A DNA stretch of 64,000 nucleotides from Hirudinaria manillensis (Eukaryota > Annelida > Clitellata > Hirudinida > Hirudinidae): positions 7,874,501 through 7,938,500 of the forward strand of contig CM067527.1 in assembly GCA_034509925.1 (NCBI GenBank). The letters are read 5' to 3'. This document shows positions 34,012 to 46,636 of the stretch, piece by piece. A program made the translations under genes and the position numbers. Numbering within the stretch: position 1 is the stretch's first letter; every line of letters begins with the position of its first letter. The notes below the pieces were generated by a model that was not told the DNA's origin, ran no database searches, and saw only the letters and a program-made list of their open reading frames with translations.

Positions 34012-34498
34012 GCTGACAATTACGTGCTTCGGTGCGATAGGAATAGTGCGCTGCTCAGATTTCGACCCGTCACGAGGCTCACTTTGGCAATAATGACGAG
34101 TAGAACCGAACTCTCTACTTATATAGATTCTGGCAGCCACCCAATTTGCATATGCTACTGTGCGCTATTGTTTGGCGCACGCGTGCTATTGTTTAGAGCG
34201 CGCCTGCTACAGCCCCGGAGCGCCAGTGTCACGTGATGCGTTTATTTTATTTTTATTAATTACTTAAGCGAATATCTATTTTTGAAGATTTATTTTCATC
34301 TATTGCGTCCAATAAAACGCGATTTTTATTTTATTTTATGCCCATCCTAATTTTTTTTTAATTTTACGACTTGCGAATATCTATTTTTGAGGTTTTATTT
34401 ACACCTATTTCATCTACTAAAATTCTAAATGCTAATTTTATTTTTATTTTATGCCCTTTCGAATAGGGGCGATTTTTCTTATATCTACGCGAATCGCA

Positions 34499-34807
34499 TC
34501 ACTGCTTTGCGTCGTACGCGACGATTTTGACTTTGTCGACGTGAGCGACACTGTTATTCTCCCTAAATTCTGCATTCTCGACTACCATCGTCCAGACGTT
34601 GTCGCAGAATCTATAGCCCTTCATATTGCCTTTGAAAGAAATGCTTTTCTTGGCACCCTTTTCTATGGCTTTGTTCGCGGCCTTGTCAAACTTTTCGACG
34701 ATTTTCATGGCCAAATCCGCCGACATCTGACCACTTAGAATCAGTTCGTCGATAGTTTCGACGAGGCTTTTGCACAGAGTCGTATTTCGATACAATTTCT
34801 CACTCAT
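34499..34807 (-). CDS. GTF2A2: TFIIA gamma subunit, array copy 44
   Basis: N and L types. 785 bp to copy 45. Confidence 0.93.
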   Translation of the reverse strand: MSEKLYRNTTLCKSLVETIDELILSGQMSADLAMKIVEKFDKAANKAIEKGAKKSISFKGNMKGYRFCDNVWTMVVENAEFRENNSVAHVDKVKIVAYDAKQ

Positions 34808-35283
34808 GCTGACAATTACGTGCTTCGGTGCGATAGGAATAGTGCGCTGCTCAGATTTCGACCCGTCACGAGGCTCACTTTGGCAATAATGACGAGTAGA
34901 ACCGAACTCTCTACTTATATAGATTCTGGCAGCCACCCAATTTGCATATGCTACTGTGCGCTATTGTTTGGCGCACGCGTGCTATTGTTTAGAGCGCGCC
35001 TGCTACAGCCCCGGAGCGCCAGTGTCACGTGATGCGTTTATTTTATTTTTATTAATTACTTAAGCGAATATCTATTTTTGAAGATTTATTTTCATCTATT
35101 GCGTCCAATAAAACGCGATTTTTTATTTTATGCCCATCCTAATTTTTTTTTAATTTTACGACTTGCGAATATCTATTTTTGAGGTTTTATTTACACCTAT
35201 TTCATCTACTAAAATTCTAAATGCTAATTTTTTTTATGCCCTTTCGAATAGGGGCGATTTTTCTTATATCTACGCGAATCGCA

Positions 35284-35592
35284 TCACTGCTTTGCGTCGT
35301 ACGCGACGATTTTGACTTTGTCGACGTGAGCGACACTGTTATTCTCCCTAAATTCTGCATTCTCGACTACCATCGTCCAGACGTTGTCGCAGAATCTATA
35401 GCCCTTCATATTGCCTTTGAAAGAAATGCTTTTCTTGGCACCCTTTTCTATGGCTTTGTTCGCGGCCTTGTCAAACTTTTCGACGATTTTCATGGCCAAA
35501 TCCGCCGACATCTGACCACTTAGAATCAGTTCGTCGATAGTTTCGACGAGGCTTTTGCACAGAGTCGTATTTCGATACAATTTCTCACTCAT
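35284..35592 (-). CDS. GTF2A2: TFIIA gamma subunit, array copy 45
   Basis: N-type 3' flank; end of the long N block. 790 bp to copy 46. Confidence 0.93.
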   Translation of the reverse strand: MSEKLYRNTTLCKSLVETIDELILSGQMSADLAMKIVEKFDKAANKAIEKGAKKSISFKGNMKGYRFCDNVWTMVVENAEFRENNSVAHVDKVKIVAYDAKQ

Positions 35593-36073
35593 GCTGACAA
35601 TTACGTGCTTCGGTGCGATAGGAATAGTGCGCTGCTCAGATTTCGACCCGTCACGAGGCTCACTTTGGCAATAATGACGAGTAGAACCGAACTCTCTACT
35701 TATATAGATTCTGGCAGCCACCCAATTTGCATATGCTACTGTGCGCTATTGTTTGGCGCACGCGTGCTATTGTTTAGAGCGCGCCTGCTACAGCCCCGGA
35801 GCGCCAGTGTCACGTGATGCGTTTATTTTATTTTTATTAATTACTTAAGCGAATATCTATTTTTGAAGATTTATTTTCATCTATTGCGTCCAATAAAACG
35901 CGATTTTTTATTTTATTTTATGCCCATCCTAATTTTTTTTTAATTTTACGACTTGCGAATATCTATTTTTGAGGTTTTACTAACACCTATTTCATCTACT
36001 AAAATTCTAAATGCTAATTTTTTTTATGCCCTTTCGAATAGGGGCGATTTTTCTTATATCTACGCGAATCGCA

Positions 36074-36382
36074 TCACTGCTTTGCGTCGTACGCGACGAT
36101 TTTGACTTTGTCGACGTGAGCGACACTGTTATTCTCCCTAAATTCTGCATTCTCGACTACCATCGTCCAGACGTTGTCGCAGAATCTATAGCCCTTCATA
36201 TTGCCTTTGAAAGAAATGCTTTTCTTGGCACCCTTTTCTATGGCTTTGTTCGCGGCCTTGTCAAACTTTTCGACGATTTTCATGGCCAAATCCGCCGACA
36301 TCTGACCACTTAGAATCAGTTCGTCGATAGTTTCGACGAGGCTTTTGCACAGAGTCGTATTTCGATACAATTTCTCACTCAT
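36074..36382 (-). CDS. GTF2A2: TFIIA gamma subunit, array copy 46
   Basis: S-type 3' flank; from here to the border S and N units alternate. 785 bp to copy 47. Confidence 0.93.
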   Translation of the reverse strand: MSEKLYRNTTLCKSLVETIDELILSGQMSADLAMKIVEKFDKAANKAIEKGAKKSISFKGNMKGYRFCDNVWTMVVENAEFRENNSVAHVDKVKIVAYDAKQ

Positions 36383-36858
36383 GCTGACAATTACGTGCTT
36401 CGGTGCGATAGGAATAGTGCGCTGCTCAGATTTCGACCCGTCACGAGGCTCACTTTGGCAATAATGACGAGTAGAACCGAACTCTCTACTTATATAGATT
36501 CTGGCAGCCACCCAATTTGCATATGCTACTGTGCGCTATTGTTTGGCGCACGCGTGCTATTGTTTAGAGCGCGCCTGCTACAGCCCCGGAGCGCCAGTGT
36601 CACGTGATGCGTTTATTTTATTTTTATTAATTACTTAAGCGAATATCTATTTTTGAAGATTTATTTTCATCTATTGCGTCCAATAAAACGCGATTTTTTA
36701 TTTTATGCCCATCCTAATTTTTTTTTTAATTTTACGACTTGCGAATATCTATTTTTGAGGTTTTATTTACACCTATTTCATCTACTAAAATTCTAAATGC
36801 TAATTTTTTTATGCCCTTTCGAATAGGGGCGATTTTTCTTATATCTACGCGAATCGCA

Positions 36859-37167
36859 TCACTGCTTTGCGTCGTACGCGACGATTTTGACTTTGTCGAC
36901 GTGAGCGACACTGTTATTCTCCCTAAATTCTGCATTCTCGACTACCATCGTCCAGACGTTGTCGCAGAATCTATAGCCCTTCATATTGCCTTTGAAAGAA
37001 ATGCTTTTCTTGGCACCCTTTTCTATGGCTTTGTTCGCGGCCTTGTCAAACTTTTCGACGATTTTCATGGCCAAATCCGCCGACATCTGACCACTTAGAA
37101 TCAGTTCGTCGATAGTTTCGACGAGGCTTTTGCACAGAGTCGTATTTCGATACAATTTCTCACTCAT
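36859..37167 (-). CDS. GTF2A2: TFIIA gamma subunit, array copy 47
   Basis: N-type 3' flank. 787 bp to copy 48. Confidence 0.93.
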   Translation of the reverse strand: MSEKLYRNTTLCKSLVETIDELILSGQMSADLAMKIVEKFDKAANKAIEKGAKKSISFKGNMKGYRFCDNVWTMVVENAEFRENNSVAHVDKVKIVAYDAKQ

Positions 37168-37645
37168 GCTGACAATTACGTGCTTCGGTGCGATAGGAAT
37201 AGTGCGCTGCTCAGATTTCGACCCGTCACGAGGCTCACTTTGGCAATAATGACGAGTAGAACCGAACTCTCTACTTATATAGATTCTGGCAGCCACCCAA
37301 TTTGCATATGCTACTGTGCGCTATTGTTTGGCGCACGCGTGCTATTGTTTAGAGCGCGCCTGCTACAGCCCCGGAGCGCCAGTGTCACGTGATGCGTTTA
37401 TTTTATTTTTATTAATTACTTAAGCGAATATCTATTTTTGAAGATTTATTTTCATCTATTGCGTCCAATAAAACGCGAGTTATTATTATTTTATGCCCAT
37501 CCTAATTTTTTTTTAATTTTACGACTTGCGAATATCTATTTTTGAGGTTTTATTTACACCTATTTCATCTACTAAAATTCTAAATGCTAATTTTTTTATG
37601 CCCTTTCGAATAGGGGCGATTTTTCTTATATCTACGCGAATCGCA

Positions 37646-37954
37646 TCACTGCTTTGCGTCGTACGCGACGATTTTGACTTTGTCGACGTGAGCGACACTG
37701 TTATTCTCCCTAAATTCTGCATTCTCGACTACCATCGTCCAGACGTTGTCGCAGAATCTATAGCCCTTCATATTGCCTTTGAAAGAAATGCTTTTCTTGG
37801 CACCCTTTTCTATGGCTTTGTTCGCGGCCTTGTCAAACTTTTCGACGATTTTCATGGCCAAATCCGCCGACATCTGACCACTTAGAATCAGTTCGTCGAT
37901 AGTTTCGACGAGGCTTTTGCACAGAGTCGTATTTCGATACAATTTCTCACTCAT
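37646..37954 (-). CDS. GTF2A2: TFIIA gamma subunit, array copy 48
   Basis: N-type, with an unusual GTTATTATT spacer run near 37478. 788 bp to copy 49. Confidence 0.93.
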   Translation of the reverse strand: MSEKLYRNTTLCKSLVETIDELILSGQMSADLAMKIVEKFDKAANKAIEKGAKKSISFKGNMKGYRFCDNVWTMVVENAEFRENNSVAHVDKVKIVAYDAKQ

Positions 37955-38433
37955 GCTGACAATTACGTGCTTCGGTGCGATAGGAATAGTGCGCTGCTCA
38001 GATTTCGACCCGTCACGAGGCTCACTTTGGCAATAATGACGAGTAGAACCGAACTCTCTACTTATATAGATTCTGGCAGCCACCCAATTTGCATATGCTA
38101 CTGTGCGCTATTGTTTGGCGCACGCGTGCTATTGTTTAGAGCGCGCCTGCTACAGCCCCGGAGCGCCAGTGTCACGTGATGCGTTTATTTTATTTTTATT
38201 AATTACTTAAGCGAATATCTATTTTTGAAGATTTATTTTCATCTATTGCGTCCAATAAAACGCGATTTTTTATTTTATTTTATGCCCATCCTAATTTTTT
38301 TTTAATTTTACGACTTGCGAATATCTATTTTTGAGGTTTTATTACACCTATTTCATCTACTAAAATTCTAAATGCTAATTTTTTTATGCCCTTTCGAATA
38401 GGGGCGATTTTTCTTATATCTACGCGAATCGCA

Positions 38434-38742
38434 TCACTGCTTTGCGTCGTACGCGACGATTTTGACTTTGTCGACGTGAGCGACACTGTTATTCTCCCTA
38501 AATTCTGCATTCTCGACTACCATCGTCCAGACGTTGTCGCAGAATCTATAGCCCTTCATATTGCCTTTGAAAGAAATGCTTTTCTTGGCACCCTTTTCTA
38601 TGGCTTTGTTCGCGGCCTTGTCAAACTTTTCGACGATTTTCATGGCCAAATCCGCCGACATCTGACCACTTAGAATCAGTTCGTCGATAGTTTCGACGAG
38701 GCTTTTGCACAGAGTCGTATTTCGATACAATTTCTCACTCAT
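38434..38742 (-). CDS. GTF2A2: TFIIA gamma subunit, array copy 49
   Basis: N-type 3' flank with a 1-bp loss that leaves AATAAA intact. 784 bp to copy 50. Confidence 0.93.
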   Translation of the reverse strand: MSEKLYRNTTLCKSLVETIDELILSGQMSADLAMKIVEKFDKAANKAIEKGAKKSISFKGNMKGYRFCDNVWTMVVENAEFRENNSVAHVDKVKIVAYDAKQ

Positions 38743-39217
38743 GCTGACAATTACGTGCTTCGGTGCGATAGGAATAGTGCGCTGCTCAGATTTCGACCCG
38801 TCACGAGGCTCACTTTGGCAATAATGACGAGTAGAACCGAACTCTCTACTTATATAGATTCTGGCAGCCACCCAATTTGCATATGCTACTGTGCGCTATT
38901 GTTTGGCGCACGCGTGCTATTGTTTAGAGCGCGCCTGCTACAGCCCCGGAGCGCCAGTGTCACGTGATGCGTTTATTTTATTTTTATTAATTACTTAAGC
39001 GAATATCTATTTTTGAGGATTTATTTTCATCTATTGCGTCCAATAAAACGCGATTTGTTCTTTTATGCCCATCCTAATTTTTTTTTAATTTTACGACTTG
39101 CGAATATCTATTTTTGAGGTTTTACTAACACCTATTTCATCTACTAAAATTCTAAATGCTAATTTTTTTATGCCCTTTCGAATAGGGGCGATTTTTCTTA
39201 TATCTACGCGAATCGCA

Positions 39218-39526
39218 TCACTGCTTTGCGTCGTACGCGACGATTTTGACTTTGTCGACGTGAGCGACACTGTTATTCTCCCTAAATTCTGCATTCTCGA
39301 CTACCATCGTCCAGACGTTGTCGCAGAATCTATAGCCCTTCATATTGCCTTTGAAAGAAATGCTTTTCTTGGCACCCTTTTCTATGGCTTTGTTCGCGGC
39401 CTTGTCAAACTTTTCGACGATTTTCATGGCCAAATCCGCCGACATCTGACCACTTAGAATCAGTTCGTCGATAGTTTCGACGAGGCTTTTGCACAGAGTC
39501 GTATTTCGATACAATTTCTCACTCAT
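39218..39526 (-). CDS. GTF2A2: TFIIA gamma subunit, array copy 50
   Basis: S-type 3' flank. 784 bp to copy 51. Confidence 0.93.
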   Translation of the reverse strand: MSEKLYRNTTLCKSLVETIDELILSGQMSADLAMKIVEKFDKAANKAIEKGAKKSISFKGNMKGYRFCDNVWTMVVENAEFRENNSVAHVDKVKIVAYDAKQ

Positions 39527-40001
39527 GCTGACAATTACGTGCTTCGGTGCGATAGGAATAGTGCGCTGCTCAGATTTCGACCCGTCACGAGGCTCACTTT
39601 GGCAATAATGACGAGTAGAACCGAACTCTCTACTTATATAGATTCTGGCAGCCACCCAATTTGCATATGCTACTGTGCGCTATTGTTTGGCGCACGCGTG
39701 CTATTGTTTAGAGCGCGCCTGCTACAGCCCCGGAGCGCCAGTGTCACGTGATGCGTTTATTTTATTTTTATTAATTACTTAAGCGAATATCTATTTTTGA
39801 AGATTTATTTTCATCTATTGCGTCCAATAAAACGCGATTTTTTATTTTATGCCCATCCTAATTTTTTTTTAATTTTACGACTTGCGAATATCTATTTTTG
39901 AGGTTTTATTTACACCTATTTCATCTACTAAAATTCTAAATGCTAATTTTTTTATGCCCTTTCGAATAGGGGCGATTTTTCTTATATCTACGCGAATCGC
40001 A

Positions 40002-40310
40002 TCACTGCTTTGCGTCGTACGCGACGATTTTGACTTTGTCGACGTGAGCGACACTGTTATTCTCCCTAAATTCTGCATTCTCGACTACCATCGTCCAGAC
40101 GTTGTCGCAGAATCTATAGCCCTTCATATTGCCTTTGAAAGAAATGCTTTTCTTGGCACCCTTTTCTATGGCTTTGTTCGCGGCCTTGTCAAACTTTTCG
40201 ACGATTTTCATGGCCAAATCCGCCGACATCTGACCACTTAGAATCAGTTCGTCGATAGTTTCGACGAGGCTTTTGCACAGAGTCGTATTTCGATACAATT
40301 TCTCACTCAT
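40002..40310 (-). CDS. GTF2A2: TFIIA gamma subunit, array copy 51
   Basis: N-type 3' flank. 789 bp to copy 52. Confidence 0.93.
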   Translation of the reverse strand: MSEKLYRNTTLCKSLVETIDELILSGQMSADLAMKIVEKFDKAANKAIEKGAKKSISFKGNMKGYRFCDNVWTMVVENAEFRENNSVAHVDKVKIVAYDAKQ

Positions 40311-40790
40311 GCTGACAATTACGTGCTTCGGTGCGATAGGAATAGTGCGCTGCTCAGATTTCGACCCGTCACGAGGCTCACTTTGGCAATAATGACGAGT
40401 AGAACCGAACTCTCTACTTATATAGATTCTGGCAGCCACCCAATTTGCATATGCTACTGTGCGCTATTGTTTGGCGCACGCGTGCTATTGTTTAGAGCGC
40501 GCCTGCTACAGCCCCGGAGCGCCAGTGTCACGTGATGCGTTTATTTTATTTTTATTAATTACTTAAGCGAATATCTATTTTTGAAGGATTTATTTTCATC
40601 TATTGCGTCCAATAAAACGCGATTTTTTATTTATTTTATGCCCATCCTAATTTTTTTTTAATTTTACGACTTGCGAATATCTATTTTTGAGGTTTTATTT
40701 ACACCTATTTCATCTACTAAAATTCTAAATGCTAATTTTTTTATGCCCTTTCGAATAGGGGCGATTTTTCTTATATCTACGCGAATCGCA

Positions 40791-41099
40791 TCACTGCTTT
40801 GCGTCGTACGCGACGATTTTGACTTTGTCGACGTGAGCGACACTGTTATTCTCCCTAAATTCTGCATTCTCGACTACCATCGTCCAGACGTTGTCGCAGA
40901 ATCTATAGCCCTTCATATTGCCTTTGAAAGAAATGCTTTTCTTGGCACCCTTTTCTATGGCTTTGTTCGCGGCCTTGTCAAACTTTTCGACGATTTTCAT
41001 GGCCAAATCCGCCGACATCTGACCACTTAGAATCAGTTCGTCGATAGTTTCGACGAGGCTTTTGCACAGAGTCGTATTTCGATACAATTTCTCACTCAT
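40791..41099 (-). CDS. GTF2A2: TFIIA gamma subunit, array copy 52
   Basis: N-type 3' flank. 797 bp to copy 53. Confidence 0.93.
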   Translation of the reverse strand: MSEKLYRNTTLCKSLVETIDELILSGQMSADLAMKIVEKFDKAANKAIEKGAKKSISFKGNMKGYRFCDNVWTMVVENAEFRENNSVAHVDKVKIVAYDAKQ

Positions 41100-41587
41100 G
41101 CTGACAATTACGTGCTTCGGTGCGATAGGAATAGTGCGCTGCTCAGATTTCGACCCGTCACGAGGCTCACTTTGGCAATAATGACGAGTAGAACCGAACT
41201 CTCTACTTATATAGATTCTGGCAGCCACCCAATTTGCATATGCTACTGTGCGCTATTGTTTGGCGCACGCGTGCTATTGTTTAGAGCGCGCCTGCTACAG
41301 CCCCGGAGCGCCAGTGTCACGTGATGCGTTTATTTTATTTTTATTAATTACTTAAGCGAATATCTATTTTTGAGGATTTATTTTCATCTATTGCGTCCAA
41401 TAAAACGCGATTTTTTATTTTATTTTATGCCCATCCTAATTTTTTTTTAATTTTACGACTTGCGAATATCTATTTTTGAGGTTTTACTAACACCTATTTC
41501 ATCTACTAAAATTCTAAATGCTAATTTTATTTTTATTTTATGCCCTTTCGAATAGGGGCGATTTTTCTTATATCTACGCGAATCGCA

Positions 41588-41896
41588 TCACTGCTTTGCG
41601 TCGTACGCGACGATTTTGACTTTGTCGACGTGAGCGACACTGTTATTCTCCCTAAATTCTGCATTCTCGACTACCATCGTCCAGACGTTGTCGCAGAATC
41701 TATAGCCCTTCATATTGCCTTTGAAAGAAATGCTTTTCTTGGCACCCTTTTCTATGGCTTTGTTCGCGGCCTTGTCAAACTTTTCGACGATTTTCATGGC
41801 CAAATCCGCCGACATCTGACCACTTAGAATCAGTTCGTCGATAGTTTCGACGAGGCTTTTGCACAGAGTCGTATTTCGATACAATTTCTCACTCAT
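41588..41896 (-). CDS. GTF2A2: TFIIA gamma subunit, array copy 53
   Basis: The only unit combining S and L types, another likely recombinant. 784 bp to copy 54. Confidence 0.93.
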   Translation of the reverse strand: MSEKLYRNTTLCKSLVETIDELILSGQMSADLAMKIVEKFDKAANKAIEKGAKKSISFKGNMKGYRFCDNVWTMVVENAEFRENNSVAHVDKVKIVAYDAKQ

Positions 41897-42371
41897 GCTG
41901 ACAATTACGTGCTTCGGTGCGATAGGAATAGTGCGCTGCTCAGATTTCGACCCGTCACGAGGCTCACTTTGGCAATAATGACGAGTAGAACCGAACTCTC
42001 TACTTATATAGATTCTGGCAGCCACCCAATTTGCATATGCTACTGTGCGCTATTGTTTGGCGCACGCGTGCTATTGTTTAGAGCGCGCCTGCTACAGCCC
42101 CGGAGCGCCAGTGTCACGTGATGCGTTTATTTTATTTTTATTAATTACTTAAGCGAATATCTATTTTTGAGGATTTATTTTCATCTATTGCGTCCAATAA
42201 AACGCGATTTTTTATTTTATGCCCATCCTAATTTTTTTTTAATTTTACGACTTGCGAATATCTATTTTTGAGGTTTTATTTACACCTATTTCATCTACTA
42301 AAATTCTAAATGCTAATTTTTTTATGCCCTTTCGAATAGGGGCGATTTTTCTTATATCTACGCGAATCGCA

Positions 42372-42680
42372 TCACTGCTTTGCGTCGTACGCGACGATTT
42401 TGACTTTGTCGACGTGAGCGACACTGTTATTCTCCCTAAATTCTGCATTCTCGACTACCATCGTCCAGACGTTGTCGCAGAATCTATAGCCCTTCATATT
42501 GCCTTTGAAAGAAATGCTTTTCTTGGCACCCTTTTCTATGGCTTTGTTCGCGGCCTTGTCAAACTTTTCGACGATTTTCATGGCCAAATCCGCCGACATC
42601 TGACCACTTAGAATCAGTTCGTCGATAGTTTCGACGAGGCTTTTGCACAGAGTCGTATTTCGATACAATTTCTCACTCAT
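42372..42680 (-). CDS. GTF2A2: TFIIA gamma subunit, array copy 54
   Basis: N-type 3' flank. 792 bp to copy 55. Confidence 0.93.
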   Translation of the reverse strand: MSEKLYRNTTLCKSLVETIDELILSGQMSADLAMKIVEKFDKAANKAIEKGAKKSISFKGNMKGYRFCDNVWTMVVENAEFRENNSVAHVDKVKIVAYDAKQ

Positions 42681-43163
42681 GCTGACAATTACGTGCTTCG
42701 GTGCGATAGGAATAGTGCGCTGCTCAGATTTCGACCCGTCACGAGGCTCACTTTGGCAATAATGACGAGTAGAACCGAACTCTCTACTTATATAGATTCT
42801 GGCAGCCACCCAATTTGCATATGCTACTGTGCGCTATTGTTTGGCGCACGCGTGCTATTGTTTAGAGCGCGCCTGCTACAGCCCCGGAGCGCCAGTGTCA
42901 CGTGATGCGTTTATTTTATTTTTATTAATTACTTAAGCGAATATCTATTTTTGAGGATTTATTTTCATCTATTGCGTCCAATAAAACGCGATTTTTTATT
43001 TTATGCCCATCCTAATTTTTTTTTAATTTTACGACTTGCGAATATCTATTTTTGAGGTTTTATTTACACCTATTTCATCTACTAAAATTCTAAATGTTAA
43101 TTTTATTTTTATTTTATGCCCTTTCGAATAGGGGCGATTTTTCTTATATCTACGCGAATCGCA

Positions 43164-43472
43164 TCACTGCTTTGCGTCGTACGCGACGATTTTGACTTTG
43201 TCGACGTGAGCGACACTGTTATTCTCCCTAAATTCTGCATTCTCGACTACCATCGTCCAGACGTTGTCGCAGAATCTATAGCCCTTCATATTGCCTTTGA
43301 AAGAAATGCTTTTCTTGGCACCCTTTTCTATGGCTTTGTTCGCGGCCTTGTCAAACTTTTCGACGATTTTCATGGCCAAATCCGCCGACATCTGACCACT
43401 TAGAATCAGTTCGTCGATAGTTTCGACGAGGCTTTTGCACAGAGTCGTATTTCGATACAATTTCTCACTCAT
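43164..43472 (-). CDS. GTF2A2: TFIIA gamma subunit, array copy 55
   Basis: N and L types. 789 bp to copy 56. Confidence 0.93.
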   Translation of the reverse strand: MSEKLYRNTTLCKSLVETIDELILSGQMSADLAMKIVEKFDKAANKAIEKGAKKSISFKGNMKGYRFCDNVWTMVVENAEFRENNSVAHVDKVKIVAYDAKQ

Positions 43473-43952
43473 GCTGACAATTACGTGCTTCGGTGCGATA
43501 GGAATAGTGCGCTGCTCAGATTTCGACCCGTCACGAGGCTCACTTTGGCAATAATGACGAGTAGAACCGAACTCTCTACTTATATAGATTCTGGCAGCCA
43601 CCCAATTTGCATATGCTACTGTGCGCTATTGTTTGGCGCACGCGTGCTATTGTTTAGAGCGCGCCTGCTACAGCCCCGGAGCGCCAGTGTCACGTGATGC
43701 GTTTATTTTATTTTTATTAATTACTTAAGCGAATATCTATTTTTGAGGATTTATTTTCATCTATTGCGTCCAATAAAACGCGATTTTTTATTTTATTTAT
43801 GCCCATCCTAATTTTTTTTTTAATTTTACGACTTGCGAATATCTATTTTTGAGGTTTTACTAACACCTATTTCATCTACTTAAATTCTAAATGCTAATTT
43901 TTTTATGCCCTTTCGAATAGGGGCGATTTTTCTTATATCTACGCGAATCGCA

Positions 43953-44261
43953 TCACTGCTTTGCGTCGTACGCGACGATTTTGACTTTGTCGACGTGAGC
44001 GACACTGTTATTCTCCCTAAATTCTGCATTCTCGACTACCATCGTCCAGACGTTGTCGCAGAATCTATAGCCCTTCATATTGCCTTTGAAAGAAATGCTT
44101 TTCTTGGCACCCTTTTCTATGGCTTTGTTCGCGGCCTTGTCAAACTTTTCGACGATTTTCATGGCCAAATCCGCCGACATCTGACCACTTAGAATCAGTT
44201 CGTCGATAGTTTCGACGAGGCTTTTGCACAGAGTCGTATTTCGATACAATTTCTCACTCAT
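43953..44261 (-). CDS. GTF2A2: TFIIA gamma subunit, array copy 56
   Basis: S-type 3' flank. 789 bp to copy 57. Confidence 0.93.
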   Translation of the reverse strand: MSEKLYRNTTLCKSLVETIDELILSGQMSADLAMKIVEKFDKAANKAIEKGAKKSISFKGNMKGYRFCDNVWTMVVENAEFRENNSVAHVDKVKIVAYDAKQ

Positions 44262-44741
44262 GCTGACAATTACGTGCTTCGGTGCGATAGGAATAGTGCG
44301 CTGCTCAGATTTCGACCCGTCACGAGGCTCACTTTGGCAATAATGACGAGTAGAACCGAACTCTCTACTTATATAGATTCTGGCAGCCACCCAATTTGCA
44401 TATGCTACTGTGCGCTATTGTTTGGCGCACGCGTGCTATTGTTTAGAGCGCGCCTGCTACAGCCCCGGAGCGCCAGTGTCACGTGATGCGTTTATTTTAT
44501 TTTTATTAATTACTTAAGCGAATATCTATTTTTGAGGATTTATTTTCATCTATTGCGTCCAATAAAACGCGATTTTTTATTTTATTTTATGCCCATCCTA
44601 ATTTTTTTTTAATTTTACGACTTGCGAATATCTATTTTTGAGGTTTTACTAACACCTATTTCATCTACTTAAATTCTAAATGCTAATTTTTTTATGCCCT
44701 TTCGAATAGGGGCGATTTTTCTTATATCTACGCGAATCGCA

Positions 44742-45050
44742 TCACTGCTTTGCGTCGTACGCGACGATTTTGACTTTGTCGACGTGAGCGACACTGTTAT
44801 TCTCCCTAAATTCTGCATTCTCGACTACCATCGTCCAGACGTTGTCGCAGAATCTATAGCCCTTCATATTGCCTTTGAAAGAAATGCTTTTCTTGGCACC
44901 CTTTTCTATGGCTTTGTTCGCGGCCTTGTCAAACTTTTCGACGATTTTCATGGCCAAATCCGCCGACATCTGACCACTTAGAATCAGTTCGTCGATAGTT
45001 TCGACGAGGCTTTTGCACAGAGTCGTATTTCGATACAATTTCTCACTCAT
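44742..45050 (-). CDS. GTF2A2: TFIIA gamma subunit, array copy 57
   Basis: S-type 3' flank, close to copy 56. 797 bp to copy 58. Confidence 0.93.
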   Translation of the reverse strand: MSEKLYRNTTLCKSLVETIDELILSGQMSADLAMKIVEKFDKAANKAIEKGAKKSISFKGNMKGYRFCDNVWTMVVENAEFRENNSVAHVDKVKIVAYDAKQ

Positions 45051-45538
45051 GCTGACAATTACGTGCTTCGGTGCGATAGGAATAGTGCGCTGCTCAGATT
45101 TCGACCCGTCACGAGGCTCACTTTGGCAATAATGACGAGTAGAACCGAACTCTCTACTTATATAGATTCTGGCAGCCACCCAATTTGCATATGCTACTGT
45201 GCGCTATTGTTTGGCGCACGCGTGCTATTGTTTAGAGCGCGCCTGCTACAGCCCCGGAGCGCCAGTGTCACGTGATGCGTTTATTTTATTTTTATTAATT
45301 ACTTAAGCGAATATCTATTTTTGAGGATTTATTTTCATCTATTGCGTCCAATAAAACGCGATTTTTTATTTTATTTTATGCCCATCCTAATTTTTTTTTA
45401 ATTTTACGACTTGCGAATATCTATTTTTGAGGTTTTATTTACACCTATTTCATCTACTAAAATTCTAAATGTTAATTTTATTTTTATTTTATGCCCTTTC
45501 GAATAGGGGCGATTTTTCTTATATCTACGCGAATCGCA

Positions 45539-45847
45539 TCACTGCTTTGCGTCGTACGCGACGATTTTGACTTTGTCGACGTGAGCGACACTGTTATTCT
45601 CCCTAAATTCTGCATTCTCGACTACCATCGTCCAGACGTTGTCGCAGAATCTATAGCCCTTCATATTGCCTTTGAAAGAAATGCTTTTCTTGGCACCCTT
45701 TTCTATGGCTTTGTTCGCGGCCTTGTCAAACTTTTCGACGATTTTCATGGCCAAATCCGCCGACATCTGACCACTTAGAATCAGTTCGTCGATAGTTTCG
45801 ACGAGGCTTTTGCACAGAGTCGTATTTCGATACAATTTCTCACTCAT
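45539..45847 (-). CDS. GTF2A2: TFIIA gamma subunit, array copy 58
   Basis: N and L types. 789 bp to copy 59. Confidence 0.93.
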   Translation of the reverse strand: MSEKLYRNTTLCKSLVETIDELILSGQMSADLAMKIVEKFDKAANKAIEKGAKKSISFKGNMKGYRFCDNVWTMVVENAEFRENNSVAHVDKVKIVAYDAKQ

Positions 45848-46327
45848 GCTGACAATTACGTGCTTCGGTGCGATAGGAATAGTGCGCTGCTCAGATTTCG
45901 ACCCGTCACGAGGCTCACTTTGGCAATAATGACGAGTAGAACCGAACTCTCTACTTATATAGATTCTGGCAGCCACCCAATTTGCATATGCTACTGTGCG
46001 CTATTGTTTGGCGCACGCGTGCTATTGTTTAGAGCGCGCCTGCTACAGCCCCGGAGCGCCAGTGTCACGTGATGCGTTTATTTTATTTTTATTAATTACT
46101 TAAGCGAATATCTATTTTTGAGGATTTATTTTCATCTATTGCGTCCAATAAAACGCGATTTTTTATTTTATTTAATACCCATCCTAATTTTTTTTAATTT
46201 TACGACTTGCGAATATCTATTTTTGAGGTTTTACTAACACCTATTTCATCTACTTAAATTCTAAATGCTAATTTTTTTTATGCCCTTTCGAATAGGGGCG
46301 ATTTTTCTTATATCTACGCGAATCGCA

Positions 46328-46636
46328 TCACTGCTTTGCGTCGTACGCGACGATTTTGACTTTGTCGACGTGAGCGACACTGTTATTCTCCCTAAATTCT
46401 GCATTCTCGACTACCATCGTCCAGACGTTGTCGCAGAATCTATAGCCCTTCATATTGCCTTTGAAAGAAATGCTTTTCTTGGCACCCTTTTCTATGGCTT
46501 TGTTCGCGGCCTTGTCAAACTTTTCGACGATTTTCATGGCCAAATCCGCCGACATCTGACCACTTAGAATCAGTTCGTCGATAGTTTCGACGAGGCTTTT
46601 GCACAGAGTCGTATTTCGATACAATTTCTCACTCAT
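46328..46636 (-). CDS. GTF2A2: TFIIA gamma subunit, array copy 59
   Basis: S-type 3' flank. 789 bp to copy 60. Confidence 0.93.
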   Translation of the reverse strand: MSEKLYRNTTLCKSLVETIDELILSGQMSADLAMKIVEKFDKAANKAIEKGAKKSISFKGNMKGYRFCDNVWTMVVENAEFRENNSVAHVDKVKIVAYDAKQ